Assembly: GCA_965221035.1 (NCBI GenBank)
Contig: OZ244860.1
Span: 3,100,001-3,164,000 of the forward strand
Origin: UBA6522 sp965221035
GTDB taxonomy: Bacteria > Pseudomonadota > Gammaproteobacteria > Steroidobacterales > Rariloculaceae
DNA: 64,000 nucleotides
Direction of reading: 5' to 3'
Each line of letters opens with the position of its first letter. The first letter of the stretch is position 1. Of the stretch, positions 58,418 through 64,000 are shown one piece after another. Both the position numbers and the translations under genes were made by a program. The notes under the pieces are model-generated. The model made no database searches. It saw only the letters and a list, made by a program, of their open reading frames with translations, and was not told the origin of the DNA.

Positions 58418-59182
58418 ATGAACAGACACGTAATCGTCATATTGATAACCGCCGCGTTCTCGACCGCCGGTTGGGCTGCGGAGGAGACAGGGGCTTCCAG
58501 GTACGAATCCATCGGTGTGGGCAGCGGCGGGGTAGTCGGTGCCGCAGCCGGCGGCCCGGTGGGCTTCATCGTGGGTGCAGCGGTGGGTGCCTGGCTGGGT
58601 GACCAGTTTCACCAGCAGCGTCAGGCGCGGAATGAATTCGAGCGGAACTGGACGGTGTCGCAGACGCGCGTCTCGGAACTCGACGAACTTCTGCAGGGTG
58701 CCGAATCCCAGGTTTCATCCATGGAATCACAGGTCGCCGGGCTGGAGACCCGCTTGGGCCAGGAAACGCAGCGGCTGCGGGCCGTGGTTCGCGACGCGCT
58801 GGATGTTCAGGTGCTATTCCGGACCAACGAGGATACGCTGCCGGATGAGACCCAGCGCCGGTTGGTGCGGTTGGCCCGCGCGCTGGCCGACGTGGACGGC
58901 ATGCTGGTGCGTATCGAAGGCCACGCCGATTCCCGAGGTGATTCCTATCACAACGAGCTGCTTGCCGCGCAGCGCGCCGCCACAGTCATGGAGGCGTTGA
59001 TTCGCGCCGGCGTGCCGGCAGGAAGGATCAGCGTGAATTCCTTCGGCGAGCTGCATGCCTCGGCAGCCGAAAACGATCTCGATGGACTCGCCATGGAACG
59101 TCGCGTCCAGTTGACGGTCATACCCAGGGATGACGGATCACGCGTAACCCGCGAATCGATCGCAGCGGCAACCGATCAGTGA
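58418..59182 (+). CDS. OmpA-family envelope protein with Gly-zipper segment
   Basis: The start at ATG 58418 follows AAAGGAG by seven bases and gives 254 residues. Signal peptide ends GWAAEE. A Gly-zipper-like hydrophobic stretch follows (GSGGVVGAAAGGPVGFIVGA), then a coiled coil (SELDELLQGAESQVSSMESQ), then the OmpA peptidoglycan-binding domain: VQVLFRTNEDTLPDETQRRL, RIEGHADSRGDSYHNELLAA, AALIRAGV-like helix and the final MERRVQLTVIP. The layout resembles PdsO, the OmpA-like partner of a proteobacterial sortase system, but no sortase gene is visible here, so that link stays a suggestion. A strong terminator follows. Confidence 0.87.
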   Translation: MNRHVIVILITAAFSTAGWAAEETGASRYESIGVGSGGVVGAAAGGPVGFIVGAAVGAWLGDQFHQQRQARNEFERNWTVSQTRVSELDELLQGAESQVSSMESQVAGLETRLGQETQRLRAVVRDALDVQVLFRTNEDTLPDETQRRLVRLARALADVDGMLVRIEGHADSRGDSYHNELLAAQRAATVMEALIRAGVPAGRISVNSFGELHASAAENDLDGLAMERRVQLTVIPRDDGSRVTRESIAAATDQ

Positions 59183-59976
59183 GAGTTGCGGCCTGGCTGG
59201 GGGCGCCGTTCGCGGCGCCCCTTTTTTTCTGCGCAAGCGCGCTTGATCAAGTGCACCAGGTCGGGGGCGTTCTCCGGCGAATCGAGGCGTCTGACGACCT
59301 GGACCGGCACACTCGCGGCAAACCGCGAGAGCGCAGCCGCGGTTTCTTCGGGGGCGACGGGTTGGGCTTCGGACTCGTTGACGACGATACCGGCGATTTC
59401 CACGCTTCGCGCGCGCAGCATGCCGACGGCGGTCAACGTATGGCTCAGCGTGCCCAGGTAGCTGCCCGTGACCAGCAGCGCAGGTGCGCCGAGCGCCGCG
59501 ATCCAGTCCAGCACTGTATGGCGCCGGTCCAGCGGCACCATGACACCGCCGATGCCTTCGATCAGGGTGATGCCTTCGCCGGTACCGCCCTTGCCTGAGC
59601 CGTCACCTGAGCCGCCCCCTGAGCCGCCCCCTTTGTCGCCCTCCGGGCCGTCCCCTTCGCCGCCCCGGCAGAACGCGACCAGTTGGTCGAAGGGGATGCA
59701 GCGGCCTTCCCGCTCGGCCGCCATGTCCGGCGAAAGCGGATCCCGGAAGCGCCAGGGCGATACGCTGGCGATCCCCGCCGCGTCGACGGGGCGGCCCAGC
59801 GCGCTCAGCAGCAAACCGCTGTCGCTTACGTCCAGGGAGTCGTCCGTCATGCCCGTGGCGACGGGTTTCAGGGCGCGGACGTTGCGACCGCCTTGACGCA
59901 GTTGGTGGATCAGGGCGCGGGTGACAAAGGTCTTGCCGATCTCGGTGCCCGACGCGGTGACGAACAGGGTGGTCAT
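59176..59976 (-). CDS. bioD: Dethiobiotin synthetase with a Gly-rich insertion
   Basis: The start at ATG 59976 gives 266 residues. The P-loop is FVTASGTEIGKTFVTRALIH, followed by LKPVATGM, FRDPLSPDMAAERE and the substrate loop LIEGIGGVMVPLDRRHTVLD. Residues about 105-135 are a Gly/Ser/Asp-rich insertion (GGGSGGGSGDGSGKGG), encoded by a GGC/CCC-rich stretch and absent from typical BioD (about 225 residues). The last 12 residues are read through the OmpA-gene terminator on the opposite strand. Forms the ureido ring of dethiobiotin from DAPA, CO2 and ATP. Lies 46 bp downstream of bioF. Confidence 0.93.
   Translation of the reverse strand: MTTLFVTASGTEIGKTFVTRALIHQLRQGGRNVRALKPVATGMTDDSLDVSDSGLLLSALGRPVDAAGIASVSPWRFRDPLSPDMAAEREGRCIPFDQLVAFCRGGEGDGPEGDKGGGSGGGSGDGSGKGGTGEGITLIEGIGGVMVPLDRRHTVLDWIAALGAPALLVTGSYLGTLSHTLTAVGMLRARSVEIAGIVVNESEAQPVAPEETAAALSRFAASVPVQVVRRLDSPENAPDLVHLIKRACAEKKGRRERRPQPGRNSH
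59200..59228 (+). terminator. Rho-independent terminator of the OmpA-family gene
   Basis: A 10-bp GC-only stem (GGGGCGCCG paired with CGGCGCCCC plus one more G-C) closes a UUCG-type loop (59209-59212) and is followed by seven T (59222-59228). It lies 18 bp after the OmpA-gene stop and inside the 3' end of the convergent bioD. Confidence 0.93.
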
Positions 59977-60022
59977 CGGTCGGACACGGATTTGACGAGC
60001 GCTGCCGTGACGAATGCCGTGC

Positions 60023-61183
60023 TCATCTGTCCGGCACGATGTCCCTGATTGCCGCCGCCAGACGTTCCACATCCTCGCCGGCGTGCGCGGCGGAAAACGT
60101 CAGGCGCAGCCGCGCCGTGCCGGTCGGCACCGTGGGCGGGCGGATGGCGCCGACAAGAAAGCCCCGGTTCCGCAGCGCCTCCGCGGCGCGCAGGGTACGT
60201 TTCGCGTCACCCAGCACCAGCGGCACGATGGGGCTTTCCGGCGGATCAAGGTCCAGCCGGGCAGCAAACTGGCCCGCCCGCTCCAGCGGCTTGCGGACCA
60301 GTTCCTTGTCGGTGGTGATCAATTCCAGCGCGGTGGCGGCCGCAGCCAGCGTGCCTGGAGGCAGGCCGGTGGTGTAGTGCAGGCTCCTGGCGCGATTTCG
60401 GATGAGAGCCGCCGCTTCCCGGCTGGTGCACAGGTACCCGCCATAGGCGCCGACGGCCTTGGACAGTGTTCCCATCTGCAGCGGCACCGGCAAGGCGCGG
60501 CCATCGACGAATCCGGAGCCGCGTCCGTTCTCGATGACGCCCAGGCCATGGGCGTCGTCGGTCATGAGCCACGCGTCGTAGCCCTGGCAGATTTCTTGAA
60601 GTTCATCGACCGGCGCGCGGTCGCCGTCCATGCTGAACACGCCGTCGGTGAGCACCAGGCAGTGGCGGTGTGCCGGTCGGTGCTCGCGCAGCAGCCTGGA
60701 CAGCTCCGCCAGGTCCAGGTGGCGGTAGCGGATCGTCCTGCAACGCGCCAGCGTCGCCCCGGCGTGCAGGCACGCGTGGCACAGCTCGTCCATCAGGATC
60801 AGGTCCCCCGGTGCGGCCAGGGTCGGGACGACGCCGATGTTGGCCAGGTAGCCGCTGCCGAAAACCACGGCCTCCTCGGTGCCCTTGAGCTTCGCCAAGG
60901 CGGACTCCAGCCTGGCGTAAAGGGGGTTGTTGCCGGAGATCAGGCGCGATGCGCCGGCACCGGCGCCGTGGATGCGGGTGGCTTCGCGGCTCGCCTCGAT
61001 GACCTTCGGATGAACGGAAAGGCCCAGATAGTCGTTGCAGGCGAAGGAAATCAGGTCCCCGGACGGCTGGCGGGCCCTGGCGCGCGGGCCGCGCTCGGTG
61101 GGCACCAGGGTCCGCAGCAGCTCCTGGTCGCGCAATTCCCGCAATTTGCCGCGGGCGAAGCTTCTCAGTTGCTCGTCGCTCAC
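60023..61183 (-). CDS. bioF: 8-amino-7-oxononanoate synthase
   Basis: The GTG at 61183 (with GGGG upstream) gives 386 residues, the usual size. Family features: DLISFACNDYLGLSVHPKVI, GAGASRLISGNNPLYARLE, SGYLANIGV, LVLTDGVFSMDGDRAPVDE, DDAHGLGVIENGRGS, and the PLP Lys in QMGTLSKAVGAYGG. An ATG 20 bp further upstream is out of frame. Condenses pimeloyl-ACP/CoA with alanine to KAPA. It lies 32 bp after the phosphomannomutase gene on the same strand and upstream of bioD. Confidence 0.95.
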   Translation of the reverse strand: MSDEQLRSFARGKLRELRDQELLRTLVPTERGPRARARQPSGDLISFACNDYLGLSVHPKVIEASREATRIHGAGAGASRLISGNNPLYARLESALAKLKGTEEAVVFGSGYLANIGVVPTLAAPGDLILMDELCHACLHAGATLARCRTIRYRHLDLAELSRLLREHRPAHRHCLVLTDGVFSMDGDRAPVDELQEICQGYDAWLMTDDAHGLGVIENGRGSGFVDGRALPVPLQMGTLSKAVGAYGGYLCTSREAAALIRNRARSLHYTTGLPPGTLAAAATALELITTDKELVRKPLERAGQFAARLDLDPPESPIVPLVLGDAKRTLRAAEALRNRGFLVGAIRPPTVPTGTARLRLTFSAAHAGEDVERLAAAIRDIVPDR

Positions 61184-61215
61184 GGCCCCGACCCCGGCAT
61201 GATCCGCATGTCGCG

Positions 61216-62565
61216 CTAGCCGGAGATGTGATCCAGCAGTTCGGCCGTTCGCGCCCGCATGAGTGCCGCGTCGCCCCGGCTCTCCACGTTTAGCCGCAGC
61301 AGCGGTTCGGTGTTGGAGGCGCGCAGGTTGAATCGCCAATCGGCGAACTCCATGCTGAGGCCGTCCACATGCTCGGTGCGTTCGGCGTCGTCCGCATAGA
61401 TGCGTTCGATCCGTGCGATGACTTCTGCGGCGTCGTCCACGGTGCGGTTGATCTCGCCGCTGGCCGGAAACAGCGCCATGCGTTCGTCCACCAGCGCCGA
61501 CAGCGGCAGCCCGCGCTCGCTCATGATCCGTGTGACGAGCAGCCAGGGGATCATGCCGCTGTCGGCGTAGGCGAACGAACGGAAGTAATGGTGCGCGCTC
61601 ATCTCGCCGCCGTACACGGCGTCCGCGTCGCGCATGGCCTGTTTCATGAAGGCGTGGCCCGAAACGCTCTGGATGGCGGTTCCGCCGCCGTTGCCGACCA
61701 CTTCCAGGGTGTTCCACGTAAGCCTCGGGTCGTGCACGATCCGCGCGCCGGGCTCGCGGGCCATGAAGGACTGCGCCAGGAGTCCCACGACATAGTAGCC
61801 GTCCACGAAGCGGCCGTTCTCGTCGAAGAAGAAACAACGGTCGAAGTCGCCGTCCCATGCGATGCCCGCATCCGCGCCCTCCCGCACCACGCGCTCCGCC
61901 GTGACACGCCGGTTCTCCTCCAGCATGGGGTTGGGCACGCCGTTGGGGAAGTTCCCGTCGGGCCGATGATGGACCTTGATGAAGTCGAACGGCAGGTGCG
62001 GCTCCAGCCGGTCGATGATGGGTCCGGCGCCGCCGTTGCCGGCGTTGACCACGATCCTCAAGGGGCGCAGTTCGCCGGCTTCCACGTAACCGAGCAGGTG
62101 GTCGATGTAGTCGGCGTGAGGGTCGATCCGCCGCCGGACGCCGGCGGCAGGCGCCTCGTCGAAGCCGCCTCGCTCGGCCAGGGCGCGGATGTCCGCAAGC
62201 CCGGTATCGGCGCTGATCGGGCGAGCGCCTTCGCGCACGAACTTCATGCCGTTGTAGTTCGGAGGGTTGTGGCTCGCCGTCACCATGATCCCGCCGTCAA
62301 GCCCCCGAGAGAAGGTGGCGTGGTAAACCATCTCGGTGCCGCCCACTCCAATGTCGACCACCTCCACGCCGGCGTCGACGAGGGATTGAACGAGTACCTC
62401 CGTGAGCCTGGCGCTCGAAAGGCGGATGTCCCGGCCCACGGCCACGCGGCGGGGTTGCAGGAACGCGGCGAAGGCGCGGCCGATCCGGTAGACCACGTCC
62501 TCGTTCAGTTCCTCGGGAACGCGGCCGCGGACGTCGTAGGCCTTGAAGCAGGTGATGGGGGGCAT
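61216..62565 (-). CDS. Phosphomannomutase/phosphoglucomutase (CpsG/ManB type)
   Basis: The start at ATG 62565 gives 449 residues. Motifs: CFKAYDVRGRVPEELNEDVV at the N-terminus, the phosphoserine loop MVTASHNPPNYNGMKFV near residue 98, metal-binding DGDFDRCFFFDENG, the sugar-specificity loop GGEMSAHHYFRSFAY, and the phosphate loop LRASNTEPLLRLNV. Interconverts mannose-6-P and mannose-1-P (and often the glucose pair), feeding GDP-mannose or LPS sugars. It precedes bioF by 32 bp and may share its promoter, with no metabolic link. Confidence 0.94.
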   Translation of the reverse strand: MPPITCFKAYDVRGRVPEELNEDVVYRIGRAFAAFLQPRRVAVGRDIRLSSARLTEVLVQSLVDAGVEVVDIGVGGTEMVYHATFSRGLDGGIMVTASHNPPNYNGMKFVREGARPISADTGLADIRALAERGGFDEAPAAGVRRRIDPHADYIDHLLGYVEAGELRPLRIVVNAGNGGAGPIIDRLEPHLPFDFIKVHHRPDGNFPNGVPNPMLEENRRVTAERVVREGADAGIAWDGDFDRCFFFDENGRFVDGYYVVGLLAQSFMAREPGARIVHDPRLTWNTLEVVGNGGGTAIQSVSGHAFMKQAMRDADAVYGGEMSAHHYFRSFAYADSGMIPWLLVTRIMSERGLPLSALVDERMALFPASGEINRTVDDAAEVIARIERIYADDAERTEHVDGLSMEFADWRFNLRASNTEPLLRLNVESRGDAALMRARTAELLDHISG

Positions 62566-62867
62566 GGTGGGTATTGGGTGATCAGTGGCTCGCGACGATG
62601 ACAAACCCCTCTGATGAGAGGTCACCGCCGCGAAAATGTTCCGCTATCGGCGACTGTGGCCTGTGCGCCCTGCGCGACTCCGCCAAGTCTGTATTTCGCA
62701 GACTTCAATTTCAAGTTTCCAAGCGTCGCTCGACTCACCCGTTGAACATCGAATGATACGGCTCTCGCACGAGGTTGCCACTTCCGTTATTGCTTGAAGT
62801 AAAGCGATATTGCATGCCGTTCGCATAAAATCCGTGTTCGTCCCAGGTTAACCCCGAGGCTTCCACA
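62566..62867. other. 302-bp divergent spacer between phosphomannomutase and bioA
   Basis: No gene seen. It must carry promoters for bioA (+) and the phosphomannomutase-bioF-bioD run (-). A short hairpin CCTCT-GATG-AGAGG lies near 62605-62620. GGTTAACC occurs near 62847, close to bioA. No BirA (TTGTAAACC...GGTTTACAA) or BioR (TTATCTATAA) site could be found by reading, so regulation of biotin synthesis here is not evident. Confidence 0.5.
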
Positions 62868-64000
62868 GTGAATCCGGATCGACTCTGGCTTCCCTATTGC
62901 CAGATGCAGACGGCTCCGTCCCCGCAGGTAGCGAGGCGCACCGAAGGCGTGCACATCCACCTGGAGGACGGTCGCCGCCTCATCGACGGAACCGCTTCCT
63001 GGTGGACCGCCTGCCACGGATACAACCATCCGCACATCCGCCGGGCCATGATCGCGCAGCTTGAGCGCATGCCCCACATCATGCTGGGCGGATTGGTCCA
63101 CGATCCGGTCCTCAGGCTCACGGAGCGTCTGACCGAGTTGCTCCCGGGCGGTCTGAATCACGCGTTCTACTCGGAATCGGGATCCGTCGCGGTGGAGATC
63201 GCCATGAAGATGGCGCTGCAGTACTGGATCAACCGGGGCGTTGCCGGACGGACTCGCTTCCTGAGCTTCCGCGACGCCTACCACGGCGACACGTTCGCGG
63301 CCATGTCGGTGTGTGACCCCGAGGACGGCATGCATCGGTTGTTCAAGGGGGCGCTGGCGGAGCAGGTCATCGTCGATCTGCCGCGGAGCAAGGATCAGGC
63401 CGCTGGTCTGGAAGTGGCGCTGGACCGGCATGCCGGGCAGATAGCCGCGGTCATCGCCGAACCCTTGGTGCAGGCTGCGGCGGGGATGAAGTTCCATGAC
63501 CCGGAGGTGCTCGCCAGGGTAGCCGCGACGGCGCGGCGTCATGATCTGCTCTTGATCCTGGACGAGATTGCCACCGGTTTCGCCCGCACGGGAACGATGT
63601 TCGCTTGCGAGCAGGCCGACGTGACGCCGGACATCGTGACAGTCTCCAAGGCGCTGACGGGTGGCGCCATGCCGCTGGCCGCGACCGTTGCCACCGACGA
63701 CGTCTACAGGGCGTTTCTGTCGGATTCCATCGAGCAGGCGTTGATGCATGGACCGACCTACAGCGGCAATCCGCTGGGCTGCGCCGCCGCCAACGCCTCG
63801 CTGGACCTGTTTGAAACTGAACCCCGGCTGGACCAGGTCAAAGACATCGAGACGCAACTCAGGGACGAACTCGCCGACTGCGCGCGGATGCCCGGAGTCG
63901 CGGATGTTCGAGTGAAGGGCGCCATCGGAGTGGTGGAACTCGATGGCCGTCCAGACGTCGTCCGATTGCGGCAGCAGTTTGTCAAGGAAGGTGTGTGGGT
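62868..64000 (+). CDS. bioA: Adenosylmethionine-8-amino-7-oxononanoate aminotransferase (3' end beyond window)
   Basis: GTG 62868 with GAGG about nine bases upstream starts an open frame that runs to the window end (377 codons). Class III aminotransferase of the BioA type: LWLPYCQMQTAPSPQVARRT, GTASWWTACHGYNHPHIRRA with the Trp-Trp pair of BioA, YSESGSVAVEIAMKMALQYW, SFRDAYHGDTFAAMSVCDPE, LLILDEIATGFARTGTMFAC and the PLP Lys in VTVSKALTGGAMPLAAT. Uses SAM as amino donor to convert KAPA to DAPA. The remaining piece is about 50 residues of a usual 425. Divergent from the bioF-bioD run, which completes the late pathway except bioB. Confidence 0.95.
   Translation, partial: MNPDRLWLPYCQMQTAPSPQVARRTEGVHIHLEDGRRLIDGTASWWTACHGYNHPHIRRAMIAQLERMPHIMLGGLVHDPVLRLTERLTELLPGGLNHAFYSESGSVAVEIAMKMALQYWINRGVAGRTRFLSFRDAYHGDTFAAMSVCDPEDGMHRLFKGALAEQVIVDLPRSKDQAAGLEVALDRHAGQIAAVIAEPLVQAAAGMKFHDPEVLARVAATARRHDLLLILDEIATGFARTGTMFACEQADVTPDIVTVSKALTGGAMPLAATVATDDVYRAFLSDSIEQALMHGPTYSGNPLGCAAANASLDLFETEPRLDQVKDIETQLRDELADCARMPGVADVRVKGAIGVVELDGRPDVVRLRQQFVKEGVW

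Noticed and set aside
61369..62601. A 410-codon plus-strand open frame antisense to the phosphomannomutase gene.
   Set aside because: The minus-strand product carries all phosphohexomutase motifs. The antisense frame is a shadow.
62600..62640. CTGATGAG followed by CGAAAA, resembling the core of a hammerhead ribozyme.
   Set aside because: The would-be stem II has a mismatch and a wobble in five positions, and no flanking stems I and III or cleavage site could be paired.
62840..62860. GGTTAACC near bioA considered as a BirA operator.
   Set aside because: Only a short palindrome is present; the long BirA dyad TTGTAAACC-N15/16-GGTTTACAA is absent.

Overview
The window reads as one stretch of a high-GC, Gram-negative, probably gammaproteobacterial chromosome. 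Outer-membrane TonB-dependent receptors, a WaaA-type lipid A glycosyltransferase, lipoproteins with clear lipoboxes, type II QueF, a CpsG-like phosphomannomutase and a bioF-bioD-bioA neighbourhood all point that way. This taxonomic call comes from gene content only. Genes are dense, often joined by 1-4 nt stop/start overlaps, and GTG and TTG starts are common. No rRNA, tRNA, CRISPR array or intact insertion sequence was seen.

Layout. 0-6.8 kb: a TctA carboxylate transporter permease, a GntR regulator, and a divergent operon of a TonB receptor, an RraA-fold protein and a beta-lactamase-fold lipoprotein. 6.8-12.1 kb: radical SAM, DUF1015 and MaoC genes, then a glycosyltransferase coupled to an SQD1-like UDP-sulfoquinovose synthase. 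12.2-14.8 kb: two complete WaaA (Kdo transferase) modules fused in one polypeptide. 15-19.4 kb: a second TonB receptor with a textbook terminator, an S1/P1 nuclease, an intact ParDE-like pair and a decayed PIN/antitoxin pair. 19.4-25.6 kb: trxB, then metK, a PfkB (adenosine-type) kinase and ahcY as a SAM/SAH cycle operon, and an SLC13-type transporter. 25.7-33 kb: a MntA/HepT pair, queF, an octaheme TPR cytochrome lipoprotein, a 51-residue membrane protein, a DUF6152 protein and a metallo-beta-lactamase-fold protein. 33-38.6 kb: sulfur amino-acid genes (two Cys/Met PLP enzymes, MOSC, cysteine synthase), DUF4159 and DUF4399.

38.8-51 kb holds the most striking locus, ten co-directional and mostly overlapping genes. 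They encode two lipoproteins (one with 14 copies of a 21-bp repeat), a small Ser/Thr kinase, a membrane TPR protein, an FHA-like/TM/PEGA/FGE-sulfatase protein, a small secreted protein, a TolQ/ExbB/MotA-like channel, an actin/Hsp70-like protein with a C-terminal FHA domain, and two membrane-anchored vWA proteins. Both vWA proteins begin with a single ExbD/TolR-like transmembrane segment carrying an Asp near its start, followed by a coiled coil and a MIDAS-bearing vWA domain. My reading is a proton-motive-force driven, TolQR-like envelope machine whose TolR-type subunits end in vWA domains and whose state is set by kinase/FHA signalling. I do not recognise this as a described system.

51-58.3 kb is an accessory strip. 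It has an AAA-type ATPase, a tryptophan 2,3-dioxygenase-like protein fused to a SnoaL-like domain, hipBA with a perfect inverted repeat at its promoter, a Phd/VapC pair, an orphan ParD, and a decayed darTG (toxin almost entirely deleted, antitoxin with one in-frame TAA). 58.4-64 kb: an OmpA-family protein with a strong terminator, then bioD, bioF and a phosphomannomutase on the minus strand, with a divergent bioA that runs off the window end.
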